NCBI GenBank assembly: GCA_003649495.1
Contig: QMRZ01000006.1
Span: forward strand, 1 to 27,443
Length of the DNA: 27,443 nucleotides
DNA from: Thermoprotei archaeon
GTDB taxonomy: Archaea; Thermoproteota; Thermoprotei; Thermofilales; Thermofilaceae
Direction of reading: 5' to 3'
Position numbers and translations under genes: made by a program. Below are positions 1 through 8,235 of this stretch, piece after piece. The notes below the pieces were generated by a model that worked only from the letters and a program-made list of their open reading frames with translations, had not been told where the DNA came from and did not search any database. The stretch's first letter is position 1, and every line of letters begins with the position of its first letter.

Positions 1-375
1 AGGGGAACGTGAGATGGGTTTAGATCGTCGTGAGACAGATCGGTCTCTACCTGCCGGGGGCGTTGGCCGCCTGAGGGTATGGTCCGCTCAGTACGAGAGG
101 AACGGCGGGCCGCGGCCTCTAGTCTACCGGCCGTCCGGCAGGGCGAAGCCGGGCAGCCACGCCGTGCGGGGATAACCGCTGAAGGCATCTAAGCGGGAAG
201 CCCTCCCCGAGACGAGGCGGCCGCTCTCGGCCGTTGGGGCCCGGCGACGGGTCCCGTGGCCGAGACGAGGGCTCCCGTAGAAGACGGGGTTGATGGGGTG
301 GCGGTGTAAGCGCCGAGGGCCGTATGGCCCGAGGCGTGAGCCGGCCACTCCCAATCGCCCGAGCGCGCTGGCCGA
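1..375 (+). rRNA. 23S ribosomal RNA, 3' end (partial)
   Basis: This is the last part of domain VI of a large-subunit rRNA; the gene starts upstream of the window. The sarcin-ricin loop core AGTACGAGAGGAACG lies at about 90-104, preceded by the conserved GTCGTGAGACAG element near 28-39, and the conserved block GATAACCGCTGAAGGCATCT begins near 171. The stretch near 304-375 lines up by eye with the bacterial 23S 3' terminus (TGTAAGCGC, then the CCGG.ACT.. segment), so I place the mature end around 375, give or take 15 nt. No 5S gene follows, as is usual in Thermoproteota. The track of conserved motifs is unambiguous; only the exact end is inferred. Confidence 0.95.
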
Positions 376-398
376 GTCGGCGCGAGCCTAGGCGTGAC

Positions 399-440
399 CG
401 CCGCCGGACTATACGCGGCGCTCTCCTTCTCCTATTTGGT
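399..440 (+). terminator. Probable rRNA transcript terminator or processing hairpin
   Basis: A perfect 6-bp stem CGCCGC (399-404) / GCGGCG (415-420) with a 10-nt loop is followed by the pyrimidine-rich run CTCTCCTTCTCCTATTT. It lies just past the 23S end and before the converging minus-strand genes, which suits termination of the rRNA transcript. Archaeal terminators are mainly T-rich tracts, so the hairpin itself could instead serve processing. Confidence 0.4.
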
Positions 441-500
441 GTAGTGTGATTGGCTCGTGGCTTAGCTGAGTTCGCTCGCCAAGTAAATGGCGCGAGATAA

Positions 501-1412
501 TTACTGTCTTGAGGTTGCCTTAGCCAGTATCAATGCACACCCCAGTAGCAGGAGTGCGCCGAAGCCCGCTAGCCTAGGGGATAAGGGCTCTCCTAGCAGC
601 ATGTGTGACGTGAGGGCAGTTAGGATGGGGCCGAGTAGCTGGAGTGAGGATGTCATGCTGGCTCCCAGCTCCTTTAGGGCGATGTAGTACATGTAGTTGC
701 CAAGGCCCACGCATAGCGCTCCTGAGGCTATGAGAAGTGTCACTGCTGGGATGGGCGTCTTGAGAGGTGCTGTCAGGTCGCCGAGGAACGCAGCTGAGCC
801 CAGGAACAGGAGAGTGGCTATGCTGAAGACGCGAGGGGAGATGGCTAGCGGGTCTGAGCCCTTTACGAGGATCCTGATGGCCACCGTGTAGCTGGCCCAG
901 AATACGGTCCCCGCGAGCACCATGAGGGCTCCTAAGTCCAGTGTGAGCGTGGCTGGGTCCTCCACAGCCAGGCCAGCGGCTCCAGCTACTGCTAGCGCCA
1001 GGCCCGCCAGGTACTGAGGCGAGGATACAAGTCCCCTCTCCTCTTTAAGCAGTGCGTATGCGAGAGCATTGACGAATATCACATTGAGCCGCATTAAGAG
1101 GGCGGCTACGGTCGGCGATGTCAGGTAGATGCCCCCAACCGCCAGCACCTGGAAGGAGAATACGAGCAGTGATGGCACAGCTAGCCTGGTTAGCGGGGGG
1201 CTGTCGCCTACCCTGCGTGTGCTGGCTAATAGCCATAAGAGAGCGGCAGCTGATAAGTACCTGTAGAAGTTCTGGGTGTGGAGGTCGTAGTACTGGCTGA
1301 GCATCTTTATGAAGACGACAGCTGTAGACCAGAGTAGGAGAGTTGCGGCGACTGCCGCGAAGCCCTTAACTCGCCTTACTCTCGAAGATGAGGAGGGGGA
1401 CGAGCATCTCAT
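501..1412 (-). CDS. DMT superfamily (EamA-type) permease
   Basis: The 303-residue product is almost entirely hydrophobic, with about ten predicted membrane helices in two repeats of five, the layout and length of the drug/metabolite transporter (EamA/RhaT) superfamily. The second half carries the usual LGASMTSSLQLLGPILTAL segment seen near helix 9 in this superfamily. It sits in the cell membrane and probably moves a small metabolite; the substrate cannot be read from sequence. The only usable start is the ATG at 1412, which overlaps the upstream phosphodiesterase gene by 47 bp, so the two are probably co-transcribed and translationally coupled. The first 15 residues are Ser/Arg-rich before helix 1. 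Nothing in the neighbourhood fixes the cargo. Confidence 0.85.
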   Translation of the reverse strand: MRCSSPSSSSRVRRVKGFAAVAATLLLWSTAVVFIKMLSQYYDLHTQNFYRYLSAAALLWLLASTRRVGDSPPLTRLAVPSLLVFSFQVLAVGGIYLTSPTVAALLMRLNVIFVNALAYALLKEERGLVSSPQYLAGLALAVAGAAGLAVEDPATLTLDLGALMVLAGTVFWASYTVAIRILVKGSDPLAISPRVFSIATLLFLGSAAFLGDLTAPLKTPIPAVTLLIASGALCVGLGNYMYYIALKELGASMTSSLQLLGPILTALTSHMLLGEPLSPRLAGFGALLLLGCALILAKATSRQ

Positions 1413-2550
1413 GCCCCGTCAGCCCGCCATGATGACCCTTAAGCTCGCTAGACAATTCCTCCCCCCTGTAGGGGTATATGAGCATGGCGCGCCCTCGCGC
1501 CACGAGCACGTGGCTAGCCACCTTCCCCAGGCGATCTATCTCATCCTCTCTCTCCGCCCCCAGTAGGGGGGCATACTCCTCAAGCTTCAACAGCTGGGCA
1601 TGCCTCTCCAACGCCTCGTGGCATCTAGCCTCCAGGGCCTCCGGATCCGCGGCCTTAAGGTAGGTGAACCTCGCCTCACCGAACGGGGGGATTAGGAGTG
1701 CGTCGAGCAGGCCCGGCACCTCGTAGAGATTGATCCTCTCCCCTCCCCTGACGCTCACCTGGCCGTGGTCAGCCAGTACTATCAGCGTCGAGCCTCTCAC
1801 CCTCCTTAGGTCACGCAGGAACTCGAGCAGCGTCCTCTCAAGGCCAGCCAATAGGTACCTGACGGGCCTGGAGAAGGGGCCGTACTCGTGGGAGGCGCGG
1901 TCTAGGGCTGCCCAGTAGGCGTAGACCAGCGTACGTGTCCCCCTCCTGATCGCCGTCAGCGACAGGTGTAGCAGCTCGCTCAGCCCCCTAGCCTCGACTA
2001 GCCTAGCCCCCCTAGCCACCTGTGCCGTATACGTGGAGTCCGCATGGCTGGTGAAGCAGTAGCACTTCACGCCCATCGGCGTGAGCGACTCGAATATGGT
2101 GGGTGCGCGATTAAGCCTGACCTCTACTCCAGCCTCCCTAAGTCCCTCATTGACACCCCCGACTGCTGGAGAGAAGCTCAGGGTCCTGATTACAGCCCCC
2201 AGCTCCTTCACAAACATCCTATAGCCGAGCACGCCATGCCTAGCCGGGGGCTCCCCCGTGAACAAGCTGGCTAAGGCAGAAGCAGTGGTGCTGGGAGCGA
2301 CGCTTGTCACCCAGCTCACGGAGTCGGCCTCTCCAGCCAAGCTCCTCAGGTATCCCCGAGCCAGTAGGTTGAGGCCCAGGCTATCGATCACGAGCACCAC
2401 AACGCGGCTAGCGCTTGCGAGCTTCAGGAGCCTAGGCTCTCCGCCTATGAAGATGCGCCGCACATCCTCTGCAACGTCGACTATACTCTTCTCGCCGTAG
2501 AGAGGCCTTACCTCCCTCCTCAGGGCAGCCAGTGCCTCGTCCAGCTCCAA
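1366..2550 (-). CDS. Type I phosphodiesterase / nucleotide pyrophosphatase family protein
   Basis: This is an alkaline-phosphatase-superfamily metal hydrolase of the NPP branch. Visible metal and nucleophile signatures are VLVIDSLG (Asp56), PSTTASALASLFTG (nucleophile candidate Thr88 or Thr89), ALDRASHEYGP (Asp217, His221), LADHGQ (Asp261, His262) and HHGGLTGHE near residues 374-382. The 394-residue length fits archaeal members. No signal peptide or membrane helix is seen, so it probably acts in the cytoplasm on a phosphodiester or sulfate ester; the substrate is unknown. It is first in a two-gene unit with the overlapping permease. A 50-bp gap separates it from the end of the ABC exporter gene upstream. 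Family assignment is firm; specific function is not. Confidence 0.82.
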   Translation of the reverse strand: MELDEALAALRREVRPLYGEKSIVDVAEDVRRIFIGGEPRLLKLASASRVVVLVIDSLGLNLLARGYLRSLAGEADSVSWVTSVAPSTTASALASLFTGEPPARHGVLGYRMFVKELGAVIRTLSFSPAVGGVNEGLREAGVEVRLNRAPTIFESLTPMGVKCYCFTSHADSTYTAQVARGARLVEARGLSELLHLSLTAIRRGTRTLVYAYWAALDRASHEYGPFSRPVRYLLAGLERTLLEFLRDLRRVRGSTLIVLADHGQVSVRGGERINLYEVPGLLDALLIPPFGEARFTYLKAADPEALEARCHEALERHAQLLKLEEYAPLLGAEREDEIDRLGKVASHVLVARGRAMLIYPYRGEELSSELKGHHGGLTGHEMLVPLLIFESKAS

Positions 2551-2600
2551 CAGCTCACCCAGCTATACTCTGGGAGCGGACTTACTACAGCTTTACTTTC

Positions 2601-4847
2601 TTATCTGTTCTTAAACTCGTGTAACTCCTTCACCAACAGTTTAACCCCCCTCCCTCCAAACACTGATCGGAGCTCTGAGGCTATTGCAAGGGCCCTCCAC
2701 GCTGCATCTCCCTTGATGCCCGCTAGGCTCGCCACGTATAGCTGCCTAGGGGCTATCACGATAAGGCTATTGTCGGTGAGCACTAGGTTGTGGGTTGGCA
2801 CGCTGAGGCTAACCCGCCTCCCTTCCTCATCCTCTAGGGAGACCCTGACGCTGAAGCGGGTCTCGGGGGTCACATCAACTAGCTTAGCTAGGACGAGCCC
2901 GTGCTCCCGTATCACGTGTCTCAAGATGGCTGCCTTAGCCTCGCCCCTGAGGCGTGTCCAGTCCCTGACCACTATCATGTCCTCAGGATCTCGGTAGAGC
3001 ACTAGGAGCTGAGGGTAGGTCAGGGGGAAGGGTAGCCTAGCTCTCAACTCCCTCCACACCTCCCCATCGAGCTCAGCCTCTAGCCAAGCGCCCCTGTCCA
3101 CTATCCTAAGCTCTTCAGCTTCAACTACCCTGAGGCCGCGCGGCACTGGGGGCCTAGCCGTTAAGCCGCCCCCCTCTTCCCTGACCACCCGGCCGTCATC
3201 CATCACGATCACCCTCTGCACGAACTTGTTTAGAGTGGGCCTATGCGAGATGGCAATTATCGTAGTATCCCTCATGTAGCCCAGCAAGCGCCTCATGATG
3301 ACCTCCTCCAAGTCTACGTGGACGCTGCTAGTCGCCTCGTCGAGCACCAGGATCTTAGGCCTGAGGAGTATGGCCCTGGCTAAGCAGACCAGCTGTCTCT
3401 GACCGCCGGAGAGCACCTTCCCGTGCTCCCCTACGTCGCTATCATAGGCGAGGGGTAGCTCGACTATGAAGCGGTGGGCTCCGCACAGCCAGGCAGCGTA
3501 CATTATGGATAGCGGGTCGGCTTCCTCGGCGCCGTAGGCTATGTTGAACGCTATACTGCCCGATAGAAGCATGGGATCCTGGGGGACTAGCATCACCCTC
3601 CTCCTCACGCTGGCCAGCTTCACCCTCCTCATATCCACTCCATCCAGGAGTACGGCCCCCCTGGTCGGGTCGAACAATCTCACGAGGAGCCTAGCCAGCG
3701 TAGTCTTCCCAGCGCCGTTAGGGCCTACAACCCCGACAACCTCGCCCGGCCTAACTTTCAGGGAGACGCCCTTAAGCACTGGCCGCCCCGGAGCGTACTC
3801 AAACCACACATCCCGCACCTCAACCTCGCCTCTTATCTCCAGCTCAACTGAGTCTGGAGCCTCGGTGACTGAGGGGGATGCCTCCATGAGTTCGCCTAGC
3901 TTCTCGTAGGCTGCCTCAGCTTCGGTGAGCCTGGGCAGCAGCCCTGTTAGCGCCCTTATCGGGCCGTACACCTGCCACACGTAGGCTAGGAATGCTGTTA
4001 ATGTGCCCAAGCTCAGCTCGCCACCTATGACCATCAGGCCTCCCGCGTAGAGGAGTAGGACCGAGGTGAGCGCTAGTAGCAGGTTGAGCCAGGGGAACAC
4101 TTTCAGCCCGTACTTCATCGCGTCCATGCTCGCGTTAAACACGCCGTAGGCCAGCTCGTTAAACCTCCTCCTCTCGGCCTCCTCCCTCCCAGTCAGCTTT
4201 ACTAGGAGTATGGAGTTTATGAGGGACGTGACGTAGGCGGACATGCGTGAGATCCTACTCCAAACCCTCCTGTACAGCACTCGAGCTCTGGGCTGGTACC
4301 TGGCTAAGCCCCACGCGTACACAGGCAGGGGGGCGAGCAGTATCACGGAGAGCTTAGGGTTGAGAGAGAACACTATGAACAGCATGCCGATGAGCTGTAG
4401 AGTGTTCAGGAGGACTGTCTCGAAGCTTGTGACTATGAAGCGCTGTATCCTGTCGACATACCCGTAGATCCTGGCAGTGACGTCCCCAACCTCTGCATGC
4501 TCGTAGAGCTCAACGCCTAACTCGAGCGCCTTCCCGAAGACCCTGGATCTCAAGTCTAGTGCCACCTTGCCGCTCAGCAGGCCCTGGAAGTAGCTCCTCA
4601 AGGCCGAGACTGCAGTGGACACCACGTGGAGCACTGCCAGGGCTGCAGCGTAAATTGCCACTCTGGCTACATCTCCTCTCAATATCCCCTCATCTACTAT
4701 GGCCTTCATGAGCAGGGGCGGCAGTAGTCCCAGCGCAGTAGCGGCACCGGAGAGCGCGAGGACTAGCATTAGCAGCCTGGAGTACGGCAGGAGGATTGAG
4801 TAGAGCTTCAATACCTTGTACCGTTCCATCAAATTGAATTTAACCAC
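2601..4847 (-). CDS. ABC exporter (fused TMD-NBD) with extra C-terminal domain
   Basis: This 748-residue protein has an N-terminal type IV ABC exporter membrane domain (about residues 15-310, six helices) and a nucleotide-binding domain. The NBD shows Walker A GPNGAGKTT (about 373-381), signature LSGGQ (about 478), Walker B ILVLDEATSS (about 497) and H-loop AISHRPT. Residues from about 562 to 748 form an added domain not present in standard exporters; it recalls the DUF1854 region found on some ABC proteins, but I am unsure. It probably works as a homodimer exporting an unknown compound. The start is GTG 4847, or ATG 4829 (MERYKVL). A minus-strand TATA-like CTAAATTA near 4870-4877 supports a very short or absent leader. 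It shares the intergenic space with the divergent mtmB-like gene. Confidence 0.88.
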   Translation of the reverse strand: MVKFNLMERYKVLKLYSILLPYSRLLMLVLALSGAATALGLLPPLLMKAIVDEGILRGDVARVAIYAAALAVLHVVSTAVSALRSYFQGLLSGKVALDLRSRVFGKALELGVELYEHAEVGDVTARIYGYVDRIQRFIVTSFETVLLNTLQLIGMLFIVFSLNPKLSVILLAPLPVYAWGLARYQPRARVLYRRVWSRISRMSAYVTSLINSILLVKLTGREEAERRRFNELAYGVFNASMDAMKYGLKVFPWLNLLLALTSVLLLYAGGLMVIGGELSLGTLTAFLAYVWQVYGPIRALTGLLPRLTEAEAAYEKLGELMEASPSVTEAPDSVELEIRGEVEVRDVWFEYAPGRPVLKGVSLKVRPGEVVGVVGPNGAGKTTLARLLVRLFDPTRGAVLLDGVDMRRVKLASVRRRVMLVPQDPMLLSGSIAFNIAYGAEEADPLSIMYAAWLCGAHRFIVELPLAYDSDVGEHGKVLSGGQRQLVCLARAILLRPKILVLDEATSSVHVDLEEVIMRRLLGYMRDTTIIAISHRPTLNKFVQRVIVMDDGRVVREEGGGLTARPPVPRGLRVVEAEELRIVDRGAWLEAELDGEVWRELRARLPFPLTYPQLLVLYRDPEDMIVVRDWTRLRGEAKAAILRHVIREHGLVLAKLVDVTPETRFSVRVSLEDEEGRRVSLSVPTHNLVLTDNSLIVIAPRQLYVASLAGIKGDAAWRALAIASELRSVFGGRGVKLLVKELHEFKNR

Positions 4848-4869
4848 ACGTAGGAATGGGGTCCACGGT

Positions 4870-4941
4870 AATTTAGTGTTGCCTTGGACTGAGCAGTCAT
4901 CATTTAAGCCCCCTGCACTCCCCGGAGGATGGGGGACGCGG
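4870..4941. promoter_or_regulatory. Divergent promoter region between ABC exporter and mtmB-like gene
   Basis: On the plus strand CATTTAAG (4901-4908) is a TATA-like box about 25-30 nt before a likely transcription start near 4932, followed by GGAGGAT (4923-4929) just ahead of the TTG at 4942. On the minus strand CTAAATTA lies about 25 nt ahead of the ABC gene start. Assignments are by spacing only. Confidence 0.45.
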
Positions 4942-6306
4942 TTGAGGACTGGGCCCTTAGAGGTGGAGAGGAGGGCGCGGGAGGGGAGCTATATCAGCTC
5001 CAAGTCCTTTGACTTGCAGTTATCGAGAACTATAGCTGAGCTAGAGAGGGAGTACGGGGTCTCCTACGACCCTGGCGAGCTTGCTCCTGATGATCCCTCG
5101 CTGGCTAAAGCCGTCTTCGAAGCAGGCCTAGCGCTAGTGGAAGAAGTTGGAATATACGTGGTTGAGCTGGAGAGAACTGCTGTATTTAGCCGTGAGGAAG
5201 TCGTGGAAGTTCTGAGGAGAGCTGAGAAGGAGCTCGTGTTGGGTAAGGGCAGCGACGCTAGAGTGTTAAGCGCCAGAGAGCCCGGGTCTCGGCAAAGACC
5301 CTTTGTATTCGGGGGCTACGCGGGAACCCCGACGCCGGAGGAGGAGTTCAAGTACAGCGCTCTCTCCTACGCACAAGAGGCCCTGGTAGATGCGCTAGAC
5401 CACGGTAGCCTGCCAAGCGTTGGGGGGCTTGAGGTCTCGAGGAGTGCGCCCAGCGAGGCTGAGGCTACGGTGAGGGAGGTGGAGCTACTGCGCGAGGCTA
5501 TTGCTGAGGCTGGCAGGCCGGGGATGCACCTCCTAGCCTGTGAGAGCAGCGCGAGCGCAGTAGGCAGCCTGGCTGCCATGGCAGCTGGCGTGTTGAGGAG
5601 GGGGGATGCTCAGCTCGTGCCGGTACTGAACGAGATGAAGGTGGATTACTCGCAGCTGATTAAGGCCCAGGCCGGGCTGCGCTACGGCGTTCACAACGCG
5701 GCGCTCGTCGACCCAGTGGTTGGGGGATTTGCCAGGGGGGCTGCTGGCACGGCGATTTGCGCCGTGGCGGAGGCTATTGCCTCGCTGTTAGCGTACAGGG
5801 CATCCTACGTGTTGATACACCCCTACCACATCAGGCTGAAGGCCACCAGCACTAAGGAGTGTCTTTGGGTTGAGTGCGTGGTCGGGCAGGCTGGCCGTTA
5901 CCTCGGCGCGCCGCTCGTGGGGGATGTGTGGCCAGCTAATGGGGGAGGGGTGGTGGAGATGCTCTACGAGGTGGCTGCTAACGCGTTGGTAGCTACTACT
6001 AGCGGCCTTAACCTGCTCGGCCCCGCTCCGGCTAATGGGGAGAAACCCCACGGGACAGGCCTTGAGGCTAGGTTCATGGCAGAGGTAGGCCACGCAGCTG
6101 CGGGTATGCGGCCTAGGGACGTCATAGACATCGTCTGGGAGCTAGTTAAGAGGTACGAGCACGCCCTGGAGAATCCTAACCCTGGCCGCCCCTTCAGCGA
6201 GCTCTACAACGTCGAGAAGCGTAGGCCAGCGGAGTGGTGGGCTGAGAGATACGTTGAGGTTAAGCAGCAACTGGCTGACTGGGGGCTTGAGCTGCCCCCG
6301 CCTTGA
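4942..6306 (+). CDS. Monomethylamine methyltransferase (MtmB) homologue lacking pyrrolysine
   Basis: The protein aligns by eye with Methanosarcina MtmB over nearly its full length: EKELVLGKGSDA (MtmB: EFVLGTGRDA), AEAGRPGM, LNEMKVD, GTGLEARFMAEVGHA (MtmB: TGMEARMMGEVARA) and the C-terminal LADWGLEL. MtmB moves a methyl group from monomethylamine to a corrinoid protein using pyrrolysine-202. Here the codon at that column (5533-5535) is CTA, leucine, and the column of MtmB Glu259 is also Leu in my alignment. The reading frame is open throughout. So the fold is MtmB-like but substrate and chemistry are probably different. I prefer the TTG at 4942 over the ATG at 4816, because the latter lies inside the divergent ABC gene; GTG 4963 is another option. 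No corrinoid protein gene is nearby. Confidence 0.82.
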   Translation: MRTGPLEVERRAREGSYISSKSFDLQLSRTIAELEREYGVSYDPGELAPDDPSLAKAVFEAGLALVEEVGIYVVELERTAVFSREEVVEVLRRAEKELVLGKGSDARVLSAREPGSRQRPFVFGGYAGTPTPEEEFKYSALSYAQEALVDALDHGSLPSVGGLEVSRSAPSEAEATVREVELLREAIAEAGRPGMHLLACESSASAVGSLAAMAAGVLRRGDAQLVPVLNEMKVDYSQLIKAQAGLRYGVHNAALVDPVVGGFARGAAGTAICAVAEAIASLLAYRASYVLIHPYHIRLKATSTKECLWVECVVGQAGRYLGAPLVGDVWPANGGGVVEMLYEVAANALVATTSGLNLLGPAPANGEKPHGTGLEARFMAEVGHAAAGMRPRDVIDIVWELVKRYEHALENPNPGRPFSELYNVEKRRPAEWWAERYVEVKQQLADWGLELPPP

Positions 6307-6312
6307 GGCCAA

Positions 6313-6320
6313 CTATATGT
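6313..6320 (+). promoter_or_regulatory. TATA-like box of UxaA-family pair
   Basis: CTATATGT lies 28 nt before the ATG at 6344 in the 37-bp gap after the mtmB-like gene. The spacing predicts a transcript that begins almost at the start codon, so the UxaA-family pair may be transcribed separately from the methyltransferase homologue. Confidence 0.5.
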
Positions 6321-6343
6321 TGAGCTAATGGCCTTCATAACCG

Positions 6344-6940
6344 ATGGGTCTCCCAGCAGTCATCTACAAGCTTAAGCCCGAGGATAACGTGGGCACAGCG
6401 CTGAGCGACTTAGTCGAGGGAAGGAGGTACCCCGTATTCGAGGAGGGCAGCGGGGTGATTGGCGAGATCGAGGTAATCACGCCGGTGCCCAAGTGGTACA
6501 AGGTCGCGCTGGAGAGGATAGGGGAGGATGAGGAGGTCGTGAAGTTCGGCTACCCAATAGGCGTGAGCGTGATGGAGATAGAGCCAGGCGTGGTGGTGCA
6601 TGTAACCAACGTCATCCTAGACAGCAAGTATGAGTTTAGGGAGTTGGTAAAGGGCGGGTTCATACTGGGAGAGGCGTTGGCCAGGATTGAGAAGGGTGAG
6701 CTGCTGAGGGTCGGCAGGAACTTCAGGCCGTTGCATCCCTCCATGAAGGAGCTGCCGCCCCGCAGCAGGGTGGGTGTAGCGGCGGCTCCAATAGCTGAGG
6801 GTGGAGCTATTAGGCTGGGCAACATAGTGGATGTCAGGAGGGAGCTTGGCTGGAATGAGAGGTACAGGAGGCTCGTCCGCGACTTCTACAGGTTTCTCCG
6901 GGCGGGGCTCATGGAGTTCTCTCGAGTCCAGGTGGGGTGA
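6344..6940 (+). CDS. UxaA-family (altronate/galactarate dehydratase) small subunit, SAF domain
   Basis: This is the N-terminal part of an altronate-dehydratase-type enzyme encoded as its own gene. Residues about 1-95 form the SAF domain, with the family patterns PEDNVGTALSDL, YKVALERI, VKFGYPIG and VVHVTNV. Bacterial UxaA has this domain fused to, or beside, the large catalytic domain; archaeal forms are often split. The remaining ~100 residues are an extension that I do not recognise beyond a basic, helical C-terminus. It overlaps the next gene by 4 bp (GTGA), a sign of translational coupling and complex formation. The sugar acid acted on cannot be told from sequence. Confidence 0.8.
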   Translation: MGLPAVIYKLKPEDNVGTALSDLVEGRRYPVFEEGSGVIGEIEVITPVPKWYKVALERIGEDEEVVKFGYPIGVSVMEIEPGVVVHVTNVILDSKYEFRELVKGGFILGEALARIEKGELLRVGRNFRPLHPSMKELPPRSRVGVAAAPIAEGGAIRLGNIVDVRRELGWNERYRRLVRDFYRFLRAGLMEFSRVQVG

Positions 6941-8229
6941 ACGTGGAGGAGCGGTTCGTGCGCGCCTTCTACAGGAGGAGGAAGGTCTACGGCATCAGAA
7001 ATCATGTCCTGATACTGCCTACTACGCTCTGCGTCAATAGGGTAGCGGAGATGATATGGGAGGAGTTCAGAGATGTGCGCTGGGGGGATTCTGGGGAGAA
7101 TAGAGTAGTGGTCATTAGGCACGCTAGCGGCTGCTGCCATGTTGGATTTGAGCGTGACGTGGCGTTCAAGACCTTGCTAGGCGTAGCATCACACCCCAAC
7201 GTGCATGGGGTGCTGCTAGTGAGCCTTGGGTGTGGCCAGCTCTGCAAGAGGCCCCTTAGCCCAGGCGAGGACAGGAGAGCCAACCTGGAGGCCTTCAAGC
7301 TCTATGATAGACTGGTGAAGAGGGGGGTTAAGGTGTACTGGGTGAACGTGCAGGAGAGGGCGCTGCTACGCGAATACTCGGATGGGCTAGAGCAGGCAGT
7401 GGAGCTAGGGAAGAAGTTCGTCAGGAGGCTGGTTAAGGAGGCAGAGGGCTTGAGGCGGGTTAAGGCCCCCATTAACCGCTTCGTGATCGGGGTTGGCAAT
7501 GGGGCCTCTGACCCTACGTCAGGCCTATTCGCTAACCCAGCCCTGGGCTATGTCGTTGATCACCTGGTTAAGCTCGGCGCCAGTGTGGTCTTCTCTCAGA
7601 CGACGGAGGTCCTGGGAGCTGAGAAGTACTTGTTTAGGAAGGTGAGGAGTGGGAGGGTGGCGAATAAGCTCAAGCGGCTTCTGGAGACAGCCGCTGTCCT
7701 GAAGGAGGCGCTCCTCGAGTACTTGGAGGAGTCGGACCCGACTCCCGGCAATATAGCTAGCGGGATCTCTACTCTTACTGAGAAGTCGCTGGGGAGCGTG
7801 CTGAAGATAGGGCATGACCCTGGCATAGAGATTGCCGATGTGCTGCCTTATGCTCATAAGGTGCCTAGAGGCGGGGGCCTTTACTTCATGGATGCCCCCG
7901 GCGAGGACGTGCAGGCCATAACGGGCATGGTGGCGGGCGGTGCGCATGTAGTGGTCTTCACCACCGGCCTGGGGACGCCCGTAGGGTCGCCCGTGAGTCC
8001 CGTCATTAAGGTCACGGCTAATAAGTCCACGTACGAGAGGCTTAGAAGCCTGATAGACGTTTACCTGCCAGTTGAGGAACTTTTCGAGGATGGGGCGAGC
8101 CTGAGGGAGATAGCTCTTAAACACTTGTACCCAGCGATACTGGACGTCATGTCGGGTGCCAGGCTATCAAGAAGCGAGGAACTGGGGCAGGCGGACTTCG
8201 ACATAAGGGGGTATTGGCTTAGGGCGTGA
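6937..8229 (+). CDS. UxaA-family dehydratase large (catalytic) subunit
   Basis: The 430-residue product matches the catalytic region of the altronate/D-galactarate dehydratase (UxaA/GarD) family, which removes water from sugar acids to give 2-keto-3-deoxy products in an iron-dependent reaction. Family landmarks visible are RHASGCCHVG, VLLVSLGCGQ, the segment FMDAPGEDVQAITGMVAGG and VVFTTGLGTPVGSPVSPVIKV followed by TANKSTYERL. Cys-rich early motifs could hold the iron centre. It begins with GTG 6937 overlapping the SAF-subunit stop, so both parts are made together. It converges on nadE with 6 bp between the stops. Sugar-acid specificity is unknown; a GH116 glycosidase elsewhere in the window hints at carbohydrate use. 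Confidence 0.83.
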   Translation: MNVEERFVRAFYRRRKVYGIRNHVLILPTTLCVNRVAEMIWEEFRDVRWGDSGENRVVVIRHASGCCHVGFERDVAFKTLLGVASHPNVHGVLLVSLGCGQLCKRPLSPGEDRRANLEAFKLYDRLVKRGVKVYWVNVQERALLREYSDGLEQAVELGKKFVRRLVKEAEGLRRVKAPINRFVIGVGNGASDPTSGLFANPALGYVVDHLVKLGASVVFSQTTEVLGAEKYLFRKVRSGRVANKLKRLLETAAVLKEALLEYLEESDPTPGNIASGISTLTEKSLGSVLKIGHDPGIEIADVLPYAHKVPRGGGLYFMDAPGEDVQAITGMVAGGAHVVVFTTGLGTPVGSPVSPVIKVTANKSTYERLRSLIDVYLPVEELFEDGASLREIALKHLYPAILDVMSGARLSRSEELGQADFDIRGYWLRA

Positions 8230-8235
8230 GCATCC

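Noticed and set aside
4816..4941. Upstream ATG start of the mtmB-like gene
   Set aside because: It lies inside the divergent ABC exporter gene and the added 42 residues have no counterpart in MtmB.
7525..8124. Long minus-strand open frame (199 codons) opposite the UxaA large subunit
   Set aside because: It lies wholly within a well-conserved gene on the other strand, and its product has no recognisable motif.
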